A stretch of 64,000 bases of DNA from an uncultured Gardnerella sp. (lineage in GTDB: Bacteria; Actinomycetota; Actinomycetes; Actinomycetales; Bifidobacteriaceae). Position numbers and translations under genes: made by a program. The stretch spans positions 124,001 through 188,000 of the forward strand of contig CAMUFL010000001.1 of assembly GCA_947088155.1 (NCBI GenBank), read 5' to 3'. The notes below the pieces were generated by a model that was given only the letters and a program-made list of their open reading frames with translations, was not told where the DNA came from and ran no database searches. Shown piece after piece: positions 45,939 through 56,882 of the stretch; the first letter of the stretch is position 1, and each line of letters begins with the position of its first letter.

Positions 45939-47006
45939 GTGACCGATAATAAGCCATTCGATATTAAAGCTGTAACTAAAGCAGTAAAAGAAGGTATTGC
46001 TAGCGTTACAGCTGCTCAAACTATGGAAGAGCTGAAGGCTGTTAAAACTAAGTATGCTGGCGCGCAGTCAGTGATGACTGTTGCAAGCAAAGCAATTGGT
46101 TCTTTGCCTGCAGATCAAAAGAAGGAAGTTGGCAAGGTGATGTCAACTTTGCGAGCTGATTTTGGTCGAGCTTTTGCAGAAGCTACAGAGCGAATTAAAG
46201 CCGTTGAAGAAGCTAACATGCTTTCTGCAGAGACTGTAGATATGACTCTTCCAATTAATCGTAAGCCTTTAGGTGCTCGTCATCCTATTGCTCGTATTAT
46301 TGAAGATTTTGAAGACTTCTTTGTGTCTATGGGTTGGCAGATTTCTGCGGGTCCAGAAGTTGAAACTGAATGGTTTGATTTCGATGCATTGAACTTTGGA
46401 CCGGATCATCCTGCGCGTCAAATGCAAGATACTTTCTACGTTCAAGGAAATCAAGCTAAGGATGCCGCAGGCTTTGTTGGTTCAAATATGGTTTTGCGCA
46501 CGCAAACTTCCTCTGACCAAGTACGTGCGTTAATTGAGCGTGGAGTTCCTCTGTATATTGCTTCTCCTGGTAGAGTGTTCCGCACTGATGAACTGGATGC
46601 AACGCATACTCCAGTTTTTCATCAATGTGAAGCTTTGGCTGTGGATAAGCATTTAACAATGGCTGATTTAAAGGGTGTTCTCGATCGTTTGGCTGTTGCT
46701 ATGTTTGGTCCAGATGCAAAGAGCCGTTTGCGACCAAGCTACTTCCCATTTACTGAGCCTAGTGCTGAGCTGGATCTTTGGTTCCCAGATAAAAAGGGCG
46801 GCCCAGGCTGGATTGAATGGGGCGGATGTGGAATGGTGAATCCTAATGTCCTTAAATCTGCTGGTTTAGATCCAGAAGTTTATACTGGTTTTGCTTTCGG
46901 AGTAGGTTTGGAGCGAACTTTGCTACTTCGACATGACATTAACGATATGCATGATTTGGTTGAAGGCGATAAGCGCTTCAGTGAACAGTTTGTGATGGGG
47001 GAGTAA
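45939..47006 (+). CDS. pheS: Phenylalanyl-tRNA synthetase alpha subunit
   Basis: A 355-residue class II synthetase subunit. An N-terminal coiled coil is followed by HPIARIIEDFEDFFVSMGW, motif 2 (VFRTDELDATHTPVFHQCE) and motif 3 (GFAFGVGLERTLLLRHDI). The start is the GTG at 45939 after AGGAAGG, giving VTDNKPFDIKAV; the frame is open 29 codons upstream, overlapping the methyltransferase gene. It precedes pheT by 5 bases. Confidence 0.96.
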   Translation: MTDNKPFDIKAVTKAVKEGIASVTAAQTMEELKAVKTKYAGAQSVMTVASKAIGSLPADQKKEVGKVMSTLRADFGRAFAEATERIKAVEEANMLSAETVDMTLPINRKPLGARHPIARIIEDFEDFFVSMGWQISAGPEVETEWFDFDALNFGPDHPARQMQDTFYVQGNQAKDAAGFVGSNMVLRTQTSSDQVRALIERGVPLYIASPGRVFRTDELDATHTPVFHQCEALAVDKHLTMADLKGVLDRLAVAMFGPDAKSRLRPSYFPFTEPSAELDLWFPDKKGGPGWIEWGGCGMVNPNVLKSAGLDPEVYTGFAFGVGLERTLLLRHDINDMHDLVEGDKRFSEQFVMGE

Positions 47007-47011
47007 AACTC

Positions 47012-49633
47012 ATGCCAATGGTAGATATTGACTGGCTTAAAGATCATGTTGAAGTGCCAGAAGGTTTAACATACGAACAGCTTGCTAAAGATTTAGTTCG
47101 TGTTGGTTTAGAGGAAGAAGAGATTCACACTTCTCAAGTTACCGGTCCAATTGTTGTCGGTTACGTAGTTGACGCAACTCCTGAACCGCAGAAAAATGGC
47201 AAAACTATTAATTGGTGCCATGTTGATGTCGGAGATAAATACAACGATGTTGACGAAAACGGTAAAAAAGTTCCTCGTGGCATTATTTGCGGTGCTCCTA
47301 ATATGGCTGCTGGTGAAAAGGTTGTTGTAACTCTTCCTGGTGCTGTTCTGCCTGGAGATTTTAAGATTGAGCCGCGCAAGACTTACGGTCATATTTCTGA
47401 CGGTATGTGTGCTTCAGAGCGTGAGCTTGGTTTGGGAGATAGCCACAATGGCATTATTTTGTTGCGTGAATATGGCTTTTCTAAGGCTGAATATGATGAG
47501 TTGAAGCCTGGCGATGATGTAATGGAGTTGTTGCATCTTAATAAGCCGATTTTGGAGATTAACATAACGCCTGATCGTGGTTATGCTTTCTCTTATCGTG
47601 GTGTTGCTCGCGAATATCATCATTCAACTGGTGCTGTTTATACGGATCCTGTTTCAAAGTTGAATGAGCAGGTATCGCAAATTAATGATGAAGGTCACAA
47701 GACTTCAGATATTGACGTGAGCATTGAAGATACTAATCCAATTCATGGTGTACCTGGTTGTGATCGATATTATGCGCGTGCTGTACATGGTTTTGACTCC
47801 ACTTGTGCAAGCCCACGTTGGATGCAGCGTCGTTTAACGCGTGCAGGTATGCGCAGTATCTCTCTTGCCGTTGATATCACTAATTATGTCATGCTCGATT
47901 TGGGTCAACCTCTTCATGCTTATGATTTAGACAAAATTGAAGGTCCAATTGTAGTTCGTCGTGCACATGATGGCGAACATCTTACGACTTTGGATGGCAA
48001 AGATCATGAATTGCATGTTGAGGATTTAGTTATTTGCGATTCTCCTCATGGAAACCACGGTTCACGCGTGCTTGGCTTAGCAGGTGTTATGGGAGGCATG
48101 TACGGCGAAGTTACGAGTGAAACGAAAAATATTTTGATTGAGGCAGCTCACTTTGATCCCGTTTCAATTGCTCGCACTGCTAGACGACATAAGATTCCTT
48201 CTGAGGCTTCTCGTCGTTTTGAACGTGGCGTTGATACTCAATTGCAGCCAGCAGCTGCGCAAATGGCTGCGAATCTTTTGGAACAGTTTGGTGGAGCTAA
48301 GCCATCTACATCGCCGTGTGATGTTAATAATACTCAGTCGCGAAATGTGATTGTGTTTAAAGCTAATGAAGTGCAGCGAGTTGCTGGTTTGGAAGTTGAT
48401 TTGAATCGCATTAGCGATATTCTTACCGATATTGGTTGCTCTGTTGCTGGTGGTGGCAATGGATCCTTCTCCGTTCTTCCTCCAACTTGGCGTCCTGATT
48501 TGAATGAGCCTTGCGATCTAGTAGAAGAAATCGCTCGACTTATTGGATATGATGAGATTCCTGTTAAGGTTCCTGCAGTTCCTGTTACTGGTCGAACCGG
48601 TTTAACCACGCAACAGCAAACTAGGCGAGCTATTGCTTATGAGTTAGCAGAAACTGGTTTTGTTGAATCTTTAAGTTATCCATTTGTTGGTGAAGAAGAT
48701 ATTAAGGCTTTCCGCCAAAATGTGGACGAAGTTGCTGAAGTAAGTGTTCGTATTGCTAATCCTTTGGCTGGAGACAGACCTTGGCTTCGTCGTTCTGTTT
48801 TGATGACTTTGGCTGGCACTGTTCGACGCAATCTTCATCGTGGTTTAACAGATATTTCCATGTATGAGCTTGGTCATGTGTACTTTAGCGATCCAAATGC
48901 TCCTGCAATTCCTGCATTACCTGGTTCTGTTAGACCTTCTAATGCTGAACTTGCTGCGCTGGATGCTGGATTACCGGAACAACCTTTGCATGTTGCTGCT
49001 TTGCTAACTGGTCATGCTGAAGAAACTGGTTGGCTTGGTACTCATAGAGATGTCGATTGGAGCGATGCTGTTGAAGCACTCCAGCGAGTTGGTAAGAGAA
49101 TTGGTGTTAAGTTCATTCTCGAACAGTTTAAAGCTCAAGATGCTCCATCTTCTTGGCATCCTGGTCGTAGTGCTCAAGTTTGTGTTCTTGCTGAAGATGG
49201 TTCAAGCGTCAATCTCGGTATTGTTGGCGAATTGCATCCGCATGTTTGTGAAGCGCTAGATTTGCCTAAGCATTCTGCAGCATTCGAGCTTGATTTAACT
49301 GAATTGTTTAAGAATATGCTTATGAAGCCTGTTCAAGCTAAACCAATTTCGACTTTCCCTCCTGTAAAGCAAGATTTTGCTTTCACTGCACCAATTGAGT
49401 TGAAGGCGAATGAATTGCAGTCTGCTATTGAAAAGTCTGCTGGAGATTTGCTTGAATCTGTTGAGTTGTTCGATGTGTATGAGGGTGAGCAGCTTGGAGA
49501 AGGTTTGCGTTCTCTTGCTTATTCTGTAACGTTCCGAGCAAATGATAGAACACTTTCTGGCGAAGAGATGGAAGAAGTTCGTAAGAAGATTACGGATGCT
49601 GCTGAAGTCTTGCACGCAACTTTGCGAGTGTAA
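47012..49633 (+). CDS. pheT: Phenylalanyl-tRNA synthetase beta subunit
   Basis: An 873-residue subunit. The EMAP-like tRNA-binding domain is at about 40-155 (ICGAPNMAAGEKVVVTLPGA, DGMCASERELGLG), the B3/B4 editing region at 240-400 (LAVDITNYVMLDLGQPLHAYD), B5 at 440-510, the class II-like core in the middle, and the ferredoxin-fold anticodon-binding domain at the end. With PheS it forms the heterotetramer charging tRNA-Phe. Length is normal. Confidence 0.96.
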   Translation: MPMVDIDWLKDHVEVPEGLTYEQLAKDLVRVGLEEEEIHTSQVTGPIVVGYVVDATPEPQKNGKTINWCHVDVGDKYNDVDENGKKVPRGIICGAPNMAAGEKVVVTLPGAVLPGDFKIEPRKTYGHISDGMCASERELGLGDSHNGIILLREYGFSKAEYDELKPGDDVMELLHLNKPILEINITPDRGYAFSYRGVAREYHHSTGAVYTDPVSKLNEQVSQINDEGHKTSDIDVSIEDTNPIHGVPGCDRYYARAVHGFDSTCASPRWMQRRLTRAGMRSISLAVDITNYVMLDLGQPLHAYDLDKIEGPIVVRRAHDGEHLTTLDGKDHELHVEDLVICDSPHGNHGSRVLGLAGVMGGMYGEVTSETKNILIEAAHFDPVSIARTARRHKIPSEASRRFERGVDTQLQPAAAQMAANLLEQFGGAKPSTSPCDVNNTQSRNVIVFKANEVQRVAGLEVDLNRISDILTDIGCSVAGGGNGSFSVLPPTWRPDLNEPCDLVEEIARLIGYDEIPVKVPAVPVTGRTGLTTQQQTRRAIAYELAETGFVESLSYPFVGEEDIKAFRQNVDEVAEVSVRIANPLAGDRPWLRRSVLMTLAGTVRRNLHRGLTDISMYELGHVYFSDPNAPAIPALPGSVRPSNAELAALDAGLPEQPLHVAALLTGHAEETGWLGTHRDVDWSDAVEALQRVGKRIGVKFILEQFKAQDAPSSWHPGRSAQVCVLAEDGSSVNLGIVGELHPHVCEALDLPKHSAAFELDLTELFKNMLMKPVQAKPISTFPPVKQDFAFTAPIELKANELQSAIEKSAGDLLESVELFDVYEGEQLGEGLRSLAYSVTFRANDRTLSGEEMEEVRKKITDAAEVLHATLRV

Positions 49634-49652
49634 AATATAATATATTTTAATT

Positions 49653-49700
49653 AATGCGATTGTGCATACGTTCTAATAATAGTATGCATAATCGCATTTA
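49653..49700 (+). terminator. Terminator of pheST
   Basis: AATGCGATT.TGCATAC (49653-49669) pairs with GTATGCA.AATCGCATT (49682-49698), with one mismatch pair. Confidence 0.75.
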
Positions 49701-49890
49701 TTGCATTATTGACTCTTTTTTCTTTTTATGTAAAGTAACATTCATTTTTTAATGAGAATCTAGCGTTTTCATGCATAATAGATATGTGTGACGAAGAACA
49801 CATAAATAATTTTTTATGCATGTAGATATGTATACACATATTCGTATATATTTAATTGAAAATATGTTTATGAAAGGTTTTGATAAAACT

Positions 49891-50430
49891 ATGATGAATC
49901 CAGAAACGGATGCAGAATCAAATAACGAAGTGTCAATAAAACAGCAACGTCCTGCAACAAAAGCAGCGCGTTTAAACGCTATTGAACAAGCGTTACTGGC
50001 AGAAGTGATTACTTCTCAATCTCAACTCGCTAAAGTGTTGGCGCGTCATGGTTTTAATGTTACTCAAGCTACTTTGAGCCGAGATTTAGATGAGTTAAAT
50101 GCCGTTAAAATTCGATTGACGGATGGCAGGATTGCGTATGTGCTTGGCGATGGTACTGGCAATCGTCATGCTATGGATACTGTGCGAATTGATCAGCAAG
50201 TTGCTCGCACTTTAGCAGGTCTTGTCACTGAAGTTGGGCATGCAAATAATATTGTTGTTATTCACACTCCATCCGGCGCTGCACAATACGTTGCAAGTGT
50301 TATAGATCGTCAGCCTTTGAAAGGTATTTTAGGATCAGTTGCTGGAGATGATACAGTTATTATGGTTTGCGTTTCAAATGAAGAAGCTGAAAATCGAGCA
50401 AATTGGATGCTTTCAGTAGCTTCTCGTTAA
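49891..50430 (+). CDS. argR: Arginine repressor
   Basis: About 179 residues. The winged-helix domain contains ARHGFNVTQATLSRDLDEL; the C-terminal arginine-binding hexamerisation domain includes GHANNIVVIHTPSGAAQYVASVIDR and the GDDT motif. It represses arginine genes with arginine as corepressor. The start is uncertain: ATGs at 49816, 49864, 49891 and 49894 share the frame. I favour 49891, whose nearest purine-rich site is AAAGG at 49873. A near-palindrome around 49827-49845 (ATATGT..ACATAT) may be an ARG box. Confidence 0.93.
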   Translation: MMNPETDAESNNEVSIKQQRPATKAARLNAIEQALLAEVITSQSQLAKVLARHGFNVTQATLSRDLDELNAVKIRLTDGRIAYVLGDGTGNRHAMDTVRIDQQVARTLAGLVTEVGHANNIVVIHTPSGAAQYVASVIDRQPLKGILGSVAGDDTVIMVCVSNEEAENRANWMLSVASR

Positions 50431-50511
50431 ACAATTTATTAAGAAATATTGTGGCTATTTAAATAAATATTATATTAGAAAAATAAATTTGCAGTAACGA
50501 AAAGAATTTAT

Positions 50512-50550
50512 ACGCGTGCAGTGCATTGCTGAGCTGCGCGCGTTTTTATA
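50512..50550 (+). terminator. Terminator of argR
   Basis: ACGCGTGCAG (50512-50521) pairs with CTGCGCGCGT (50534-50543), one G-U pair, followed by TTTTTAT. It separates argR from argG. Confidence 0.85.
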
Positions 50551-50706
50551 TGTATAACTATAATTGATATATTTTTTATATTTTATAATAACTCTTCAAA
50601 GATGATAAAAATATAATAATTTTTTAGCGCATCTGTTGATTTTATTTTATATGTATAATATGCTCTTTATTGTTTATTTATTCAATACATGACCTGGGAG
50701 GTCACT

Positions 50707-51921
50707 ATGACTAATAAAAAACGTATTGTCTTGGCGTATTCAGGTGGCCTCGATACTTCTGTAGCAATTCCATACCTTAAAGAGCAAACAGGTCAAGACG
50801 TTGTAGCTGTGTCACTAAACGTTGGTCAGGGCGGTGAAGCGCTTGAAGTAATTAAAAATCGTGCTTTGGCTTGTGGTGCAGTTGAAGCATATGTTGTCGA
50901 TGCTCGCGAAGAATTCGCAGATAACTATTGCATGCTTGCATTAAAAGCTAACGCAATGTATGAAGACGTGTATCCATTGGTTTCTGCTCTTTCTAGGCCT
51001 TTGATTACTCGACACTTAGTGAATGCAGCTCATCAATTTGATGCAGACACAATTGCGCACGGTTGCACAGGTAAAGGAAACGATCAGGTTCGTTTTGAAG
51101 TTGCAATCCAATCTTTGGATCCAGAATTAAAAGCTATTAGCCCAATTCGAGACTTGTCACTTACTCGTGATGTTGAAATAGAGTTCGCTAACGAGCATAA
51201 GCTTCCAATTGAACAGAGCAAGAAAAGCCCATATTCGATCGACCAAAACGTGTGGGGTCGTGCAATCGAAACTGGTTTCCTAGAAGATCCATGGAATGCT
51301 CCGACTGAAGAGTGCTACTCTTATACGCAAAATCCTCTTGAATCTCAAGAACCGGATGAAGTTACAATTACTTTTGAAAAAGGTATTCCAGTCGCAATTG
51401 ACGGTCATAGCGTAACACCTTTGCAAGCAATTGAAGAAATGAATGCAAGAGCTGGAGCGCAAGGAATTGGACGAATCGATATTATTGAAGATCGTCTTGT
51501 AGGAATTAAATCTCGTGAATTGTACGAAGTTCCAGGTGCTCAAGCTTTAATTGTTGCACACCAAGAGCTTGAAAATTGCTGCCTGGAGCGTGAGCAGCAC
51601 AGGCTAAAGCGTGCTCTTGATAAAAAGTGGGCTGAATTTGTCTATGATGGTCAGTGGTTCTCTCCAGTTGTGCGTTCTCTTAACGCATTTATTAATGAGA
51701 CTCAAGAGCATGTTTCTGGAGAAATTCGAATGACTATGTATGCTGGCAAAGCTGTAGTTACAGGACGCCGTTCTGAGGAATCATTGTATGACTTTAATTT
51801 AGCAACATATGATTCTTCAGATACATTTGATCAGCGTGCTTCCAATGGATTCATTGAAATCTACGGATTGTCTAGCAAGGTTGCAGCAGCAAGAGATATG
51901 CGCGTTGCAAACAACAACTAA
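50707..51921 (+). CDS. argG: Argininosuccinate synthase
   Basis: A 404-residue enzyme joining citrulline and aspartate with ATP. The N-type ATP pyrophosphatase motif AYSGGLDTS is near residue 11, and [18 protein letters not shown] follows. The start at 50707 is taken because GGGAGG lies 5-10 bases before it; an ATG six codons upstream lacks a site. It is followed by argH after 37 bases. Confidence 0.97.
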   Translation: MTNKKRIVLAYSGGLDTSVAIPYLKEQTGQDVVAVSLNVGQGGEALEVIKNRALACGAVEAYVVDAREEFADNYCMLALKANAMYEDVYPLVSALSRPLITRHLVNAAHQFDADTIAHGCTGKGNDQVRFEVAIQSLDPELKAISPIRDLSLTRDVEIEFANEHKLPIEQSKKSPYSIDQNVWGRAIETGFLEDPWNAPTEECYSYTQNPLESQEPDEVTITFEKGIPVAIDGHSVTPLQAIEEMNARAGAQGIGRIDIIEDRLVGIKSRELYEVPGAQALIVAHQELENCCLEREQHRLKRALDKKWAEFVYDGQWFSPVVRSLNAFINETQEHVSGEIRMTMYAGKAVVTGRRSEESLYDFNLATYDSSDTFDQRASNGFIEIYGLSSKVAAARDMRVANNN

Positions 51922-51958
51922 TACGATATATATAAAAAAGATATAAAGGTAATAAACT

Positions 51959-53476
51959 ATGCACGATGCAACAAAAGCAGCAGCCGCAGAACTAGAAAAT
52001 AATGAAACTAATAATACTAATCACCCTATTGCATTGTGGGGTGGACGATTTAGTTCAGGTCCTTCAGCAGAGCTAGCGAAACTAAGCAAGTCCACACAAT
52101 TTGATTGGCGATTAGCGGATGATGATATTGCTGGTTCTAGAGCTCATGCGCATGCGTTGCATCGTGCAGGTCTTCTTAACGAAAAAGAGTATGCTGATTT
52201 ATCTTGTGCATTAGATGAATTGCAAAAGCATGTAGATGACGGAACTTTCGCACCCATTGAGGAAGATGAAGATGAAGCTACAGCGTTAGAGCGCGGTTTA
52301 CTTGAAATTGCTGGAAATGAGCTTGGCGGAAAGCTTCGTGCAGGTCGCTCTAGAAATGATCAAATTGCAGCTTTAATACGTATGTTTTTGCGTAGGCATG
52401 CGCGCATTATTGCATCATTATTGTTGTCAGTTTGCCAAGCGTTGCTGAATCAATCAAAAAATGCAAAAGACGCGGTGATGCCGGGTCGCACTCATATGCA
52501 ACATGCTCAACCAATTTTGCTTGCGCATCAGTTAATGGCACATGTTTGGCCGCTTTTACGAGATGTAAATCGCTTCATAGATTGGGATTTGCGTGCAGAT
52601 GAAAGCCCTTATGGAGCAGGCGCTTTGGCAGGCAATACTCTTGGTCTTAATCCAGAAGAAGTAGCTAAAGAGCTTGGTTTTTCAAAAGTTTGCGCTAATT
52701 CTATAGACGCAACTGCAAGTAGAGACTTAGTTGCAGAATTTTCATTCATTGCAGCAATGGTTGGCGTTGATATATCACGATTAAGTGAAGAAATTATTAT
52801 TTGGAATACTCAAGAATTTGCATTTGTTCGTTTAGATGATGCTTATTCAACTGGCTCATCGATTATGCCTCAAAAAAAGAATCCAGATATTGCGGAACTT
52901 GCTCGCGGTAAAGCTGGTAGATTAATAGGCGATTTAACTGGTTTAATGGCAACTCTTAAAGGTCTTCCTACTGCTTATGCTCGCGATTTGCAGGAAGATA
53001 AAGAAGCTGTTTTTGATCAAATTGACACTTTAGAAGTGCTGCTTCCAGCTTTTGCTGGAATGGTAGAAACTATGAAATTTGATCTAAATAGACTTTATGA
53101 ACAGTCTTCTACTGGTTTCGCTCTTGCTACAGATATTGCAGAATGGCTTGTAAAAAAGGGTGTTCCATTCCGTAATGCTCATACTTTGTCTGGTTTGTGT
53201 GTAAAGCGAGCTGAGGAAATTGGGGGAGATCTTGCTGATTTAAGCGATGATGATTTTTCAAATATTCTAAGCGGTTTTGTTGATAGCGAAGAAATTGCGA
53301 ATATTAGAACAATATTGACTAGTGCTGGATCTGTGTCTGCCAGATGCGGTCGTGGCGGTACAGCCTTCGTGCGAGTTAAAGAGCAAATTGTAGAGGCTGA
53401 AAACGCAATCGATAATTATTATAAATTTGCAAATTCGAAAAGCGATGGTTCTGCTTATATTTCGTCTATAAAATAA
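51959..53476 (+). CDS. argH: Argininosuccinate lyase
   Basis: A 505-residue enzyme of the fumarase/aspartase superfamily that splits argininosuccinate into arginine and fumarate. The catalytic signature [12 protein letters not shown] is at about residue 301, with [10 protein letters not shown] and RSRNDQ upstream. The first 20 residues are a poorly conserved A/N/T-rich extension, and about 25 extra residues lie at the end. Co-transcribed with argG. Confidence 0.97.
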   Translation: MHDATKAAAAELENNETNNTNHPIALWGGRFSSGPSAELAKLSKSTQFDWRLADDDIAGSRAHAHALHRAGLLNEKEYADLSCALDELQKHVDDGTFAPIEEDEDEATALERGLLEIAGNELGGKLRAGRSRNDQIAALIRMFLRRHARIIASLLLSVCQALLNQSKNAKDAVMPGRTHMQHAQPILLAHQLMAHVWPLLRDVNRFIDWDLRADESPYGAGALAGNTLGLNPEEVAKELGFSKVCANSIDATASRDLVAEFSFIAAMVGVDISRLSEEIIIWNTQEFAFVRLDDAYSTGSSIMPQKKNPDIAELARGKAGRLIGDLTGLMATLKGLPTAYARDLQEDKEAVFDQIDTLEVLLPAFAGMVETMKFDLNRLYEQSSTGFALATDIAEWLVKKGVPFRNAHTLSGLCVKRAEEIGGDLADLSDDDFSNILSGFVDSEEIANIRTILTSAGSVSARCGRGGTAFVRVKEQIVEAENAIDNYYKFANSKSDGSAYISSIK

Positions 53477-53508
53477 TTTTAAAATTAGATTATTAGCTGT
53501 AACGTTAT

Positions 53509-53548
53509 AGTGCCAAGTATCGTACGTTATGATATTTGGCACTTTTTA
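53509..53548 (+). terminator. Terminator of argGH
   Basis: AGTGCCAAGTATC (53509-53521) pairs with GATATTTGGCACT (53531-53543), with one G-U pair, followed by TTTTTATT. Confidence 0.88.
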
Positions 53549-53641
53549 TTATGCGTGTCGTCATGTGCTGCAAAAATTGAAAGGCTTGTGGACGCGCAAA
53601 GCGCCCGATATTTATCGGTATTCTGTATTAAGGAGATACGA

Positions 53642-54961
53642 ATGGCTCAGGTCAGGAACTACAAGGAAGCAGGTTTTGCTTCTTTGTTTGAAGAGCTTAA
53701 GTGGCGTGGATTAATTTCACAATCTACTGATGAGCAGCAACTTGCTCAAGCGCTTGACGGAGAACCATTAACGTATTATTGCGGTTACGATCCTACTGCT
53801 GCTTCATTGCATATTGGTAATCTTGTGCAGCTTATTAATATGCGCCACTTGCAGGCTGCAGGTCATCATCCTATTGCTTTAGTTGGTGGTGCCACTGGTT
53901 TGATTGGTGACCCTCGTCAAAGCGGAGAACGCACTCTTAATTCTAAAGATATTGTGGCTGGCTGGGCTGAACGTTTGCGTAAGCAGATTGGCAGAATTTT
54001 GCCTCTTGATGGTGAAAATCCTGTTCGTTTTGTTAGCAATTACGACTGGGTTTCTAAGATGTCTGCTATCGACTTCCTGCGTGATGTTGGTAAGAATTTC
54101 CGTGTTGGCACAATGCTTTCTAAGGATATTGTTGCTCGTCGCTTAAATTCCGATGAAGGTATTTCTTTTGCTGAGTTTAGCTATCAAGTTTTGCAAGGCA
54201 ACGACTTCTTGTACTTGTTTGATAATTACAACGTAACCTTGCAACTTGGCGGTTCGGATCAGTGGGGTAATCTCACTTCCGGCATGGATTTGATTCGTAA
54301 GGTTCGTGGCGCATCCGTAAACGTGTTTACTAGCCCAATTATTACAGATAATCAAGGTCGTAAGTTTGGTAAGTCAGAAGGTAACGCCATGTGGCTTGAT
54401 CCTTCTATGCTTAGCCCTTATCGCTTCTATCAGTTCTGGTTCAATCAGCCTGATGATGAAGTTGTTAAGTTGCTTAAGGTGTTCACTTTCTTGCCAAAAG
54501 ATGAAATTGAGCGTTTAGCTCAGCAAATTCAGGATGATCCTGGAAGTCGTGAAGCTCAGCGCGTGCTTGCGTGGGAAGTTACAAGTTTCGTTCACGGTGA
54601 AGATTTAACGAGCCAGGCTATTGAAGCTTCTTCCGCTTTGTTTGGACGTGGCAATCTTTGCAATATTGATGAGCAGACTCTTGAAGCTGCTTTAGATGGC
54701 GTTAAGGTTAAGGCTGAAGACGGTAGTTTAGATTTCGCTAAGGCTAAAGTTGCAGATCGTGTTGTTGAGGCTGCAGTTGCCGCAGGTCTGTTCCGCACTG
54801 TTTCCGAAGCTCGTCGCGCTATTGAAGCAGGCGGTTTGTATCTAAATAATGAACGTGTAAGTGGTGTCGACGATGTGTTAAGTGAGGACTCTTTCTTGCA
54901 CGGTCGTTTCGCTTTGCTTCGCCGAGGCAAGAAAGCTATCGGTGCCGTAGAGCGCGCTTAA
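53642..54961 (+). CDS. tyrS: Tyrosyl-tRNA synthetase
   Basis: A 439-residue class I synthetase. It has the HIGH motif as HIGNLVQL, the KMSKS loop as KFGKSEGNA, and a C-terminal S4 RNA-binding domain ([19 protein letters not shown]). The start at 53642 follows AAGGAGATACG; the frame is open 44 codons further back through the argH terminator. Two small hairpins (GCGC/GCGC and CCGATA/TATCGG, about 53594-53619) lie in its leader. Confidence 0.97.
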   Translation: MAQVRNYKEAGFASLFEELKWRGLISQSTDEQQLAQALDGEPLTYYCGYDPTAASLHIGNLVQLINMRHLQAAGHHPIALVGGATGLIGDPRQSGERTLNSKDIVAGWAERLRKQIGRILPLDGENPVRFVSNYDWVSKMSAIDFLRDVGKNFRVGTMLSKDIVARRLNSDEGISFAEFSYQVLQGNDFLYLFDNYNVTLQLGGSDQWGNLTSGMDLIRKVRGASVNVFTSPIITDNQGRKFGKSEGNAMWLDPSMLSPYRFYQFWFNQPDDEVVKLLKVFTFLPKDEIERLAQQIQDDPGSREAQRVLAWEVTSFVHGEDLTSQAIEASSALFGRGNLCNIDEQTLEAALDGVKVKAEDGSLDFAKAKVADRVVEAAVAAGLFRTVSEARRAIEAGGLYLNNERVSGVDDVLSEDSFLHGRFALLRRGKKAIGAVERA

Positions 54962-54986
54962 TAAATGTTTGTATTTATTAAAAAAT

Positions 54987-55051
54987 ACATCTGTTGTAAG
55001 CTTGCTGCTTGATGTATGCTATAGCTTGCTTACAGCAGATGTTTAGTTGTT
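54987..55051 (+). terminator. Terminator of tyrS
   Basis: ACATCTGTTGTAAGC (54987-55001) pairs with GCTTACAGCAGATGT (55028-55042), 15 positions with one mismatch, followed by a T-rich tail. Confidence 0.85.
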
Positions 55052-55114
55052 TTATGAATATAATTAAAATGTGATTTTGTAATAAAATTGCACATAGATG
55101 AGAGGTATGCCAGA

Positions 55115-56737
55115 ATGGGCGAAGAACGCGAACACTCGCGGAGTGGTAAGAAATCTTTTGGTGAACGTGGTGGATTTGGTCATCGCAATGGTAGTAAAAG
55201 TAGCGAGCGTCGCGGCGGTTTCCATAAAGATGGTTTCCATAAAGGCGGTTTTAAGAAGGGTGGTTTCCGCCGTAATGATGATGACCGTGAAGAGAGCTTC
55301 CGCTCTGGCGTAAAGCGTGATGGTGATCGTCGTTTTAACCGTCATGACGATCGTAAAGATGACCGTCGCGGTGGTTTTAAGAAGAATGGTTTTAAGAAGG
55401 ACGGATTCCGCTCAGAGAATCGCGATAATGATCGTCGCTTTGATCGTAACCGTCATTTTGATCGTATAGATGATCGTCGCGATGATCGTCGCTCTAGAGA
55501 TTTTGAACATTCTGGTGAAGAAGGTGGCAACCCACGCTACAAGAAGTTTGATGGTGAACATCGTTTTAACCATCGTGACGATCGCAGGGATAATCGTCGT
55601 GAGAACCATCGCAATGGCGATTTCCATAAAGATTTTCATAAAGGCTCTAAGGGTGGCTTCCGTGATGACCGCAGAGATGATCGTCGCGATGAGCGCAGAG
55701 ATAATGAGCGTCGTTTTGATCGTCGTGACAATCGCAGAGATGACCGCAGAGATGACCGTCGCGCAAATTCGCGTAGTAACTTCCGCTTTGAAGATGGTCC
55801 ACGCCGCAATTCTGACGGAACTGTTTCTTATCCATCTCAAAATCCTTATACAGCACGCCGCCCTGGTGAGCCTAAGATGCCAAAAGGTTTGGAATGGGCA
55901 ATGCTTTCTAAAGAAGATCGCGAGCGTTTGCGCGGTCTTTCAAAGGAGCATGCTGAAAATATTGGTCTTCATATTCTTGCGGCCTATACTTTGCAAGAAG
56001 AAAATCCTGAACTTGCATTAGAACATGCAAAGTGGGCTGCTAAGCAAGCATCTCGTATTGATTTTGCTCGCGAAACTTTAGCTTTTGTGGCCTATCGTCA
56101 GGGCGATTACAAGCTTGCTTCTAAGGAATTCCGCACTGCAATGCGAATGAATGGTTACCTTGATTATTTGCCATTTATTGCCGATTGCGAGCGCGGTATG
56201 GGAAATCTAGATAAGGCTTTAGAAATTTGCATGTCAGATGAAGCAAAAACCTTAAGAGGAGAAGTAAAAGCCGAAATGTTCCTCGTTTATGCAGGCGTTT
56301 TGGCTGATACTGGTCATGCTGATAAGGCTATTGAATTGGTTCATGCAATGGGTCGTTCAAAGGGTCTTCCTGGAGAGTATCGTATGCGTGCAGTTCAAGC
56401 AGAACAATACTTCTTGGAAGAAGCCGGTCGTAGTGACGAAGCAATTGAATTAGAGTCTTTGCTTGATAAGCTTGAGCAACAGTATGCTGATGTTGATGAC
56501 GAAGATATAAATCCTGATGATATTGTTATCGACTATGATTTAGAGCATTTGAATGATGACATGATGGATGAAATTGGCATGAGTGAAGATGATGCTCAAT
56601 TTGCTCCTGATGAAGAATCTGATGAAGAATCTGAAGTAACTGAAGATTTAGAAGACTCAGAAGAGACAAGTAACTCTGAGAATGCGGATAATACAGATAC
56701 TATCGAGATGAGTGCTGTTCACGCTGACGAAGAGTAG
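55115..56737 (+). CDS. TPR-like protein with a long Arg/Asp/Gly-rich N-terminus
   Basis: About 540 residues. Residues 1-240 are low-complexity: GGF/HKGGF units, then many D-D-R-R-D-x-R units, strongly charged and probably disordered. Residues 255-440 form helical TPR-like repeats (LALEHAKWAAKQASRIDFARETLAFVAYRQGDYKLASKEF). The last 80 residues are acidic. Similar TPR proteins sit between tyrS and the HAD gene in bifidobacteria, mostly with shorter heads. Its role is unknown; the RGG-like head suggests RNA binding or condensate formation, which is inference only. Start at 55115 after AGAGG; 55088 is possible. Confidence 0.88.
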   Translation: MGEEREHSRSGKKSFGERGGFGHRNGSKSSERRGGFHKDGFHKGGFKKGGFRRNDDDREESFRSGVKRDGDRRFNRHDDRKDDRRGGFKKNGFKKDGFRSENRDNDRRFDRNRHFDRIDDRRDDRRSRDFEHSGEEGGNPRYKKFDGEHRFNHRDDRRDNRRENHRNGDFHKDFHKGSKGGFRDDRRDDRRDERRDNERRFDRRDNRRDDRRDDRRANSRSNFRFEDGPRRNSDGTVSYPSQNPYTARRPGEPKMPKGLEWAMLSKEDRERLRGLSKEHAENIGLHILAAYTLQEENPELALEHAKWAAKQASRIDFARETLAFVAYRQGDYKLASKEFRTAMRMNGYLDYLPFIADCERGMGNLDKALEICMSDEAKTLRGEVKAEMFLVYAGVLADTGHADKAIELVHAMGRSKGLPGEYRMRAVQAEQYFLEEAGRSDEAIELESLLDKLEQQYADVDDEDINPDDIVIDYDLEHLNDDMMDEIGMSEDDAQFAPDEESDEESEVTEDLEDSEETSNSENADNTDTIEMSAVHADEE

Positions 56738-56759
56738 TTCGTAACATTTGAATATTTGC

Positions 56760-56790
56760 GCCCGGCTGCTTTTAAGTAAGCCGGGCACTT
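56760..56790 (+). terminator. Terminator of the TPR protein gene
   Basis: GCCCGGCT (56760-56767) pairs with AGCCGGGC (56779-56786). The tail is only mildly T-rich. Confidence 0.65.
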
Positions 56791-56882
56791 GCTGCTTTAA
56801 GAGTTGATATTTATAAAATAGGCTTAATAAAATTTGAATCTAAATTAAGTGCAGTGTTTAGCAAACTTAAATGAGGTATAGT

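Noticed and set aside
55412..56021. Ile/Met/Thr-rich open frames over the R/D-rich repeats, both strands
   Set aside because: They are frame shadows of the repetitive GAT/CGT codons of the TPR protein and have no start signals.
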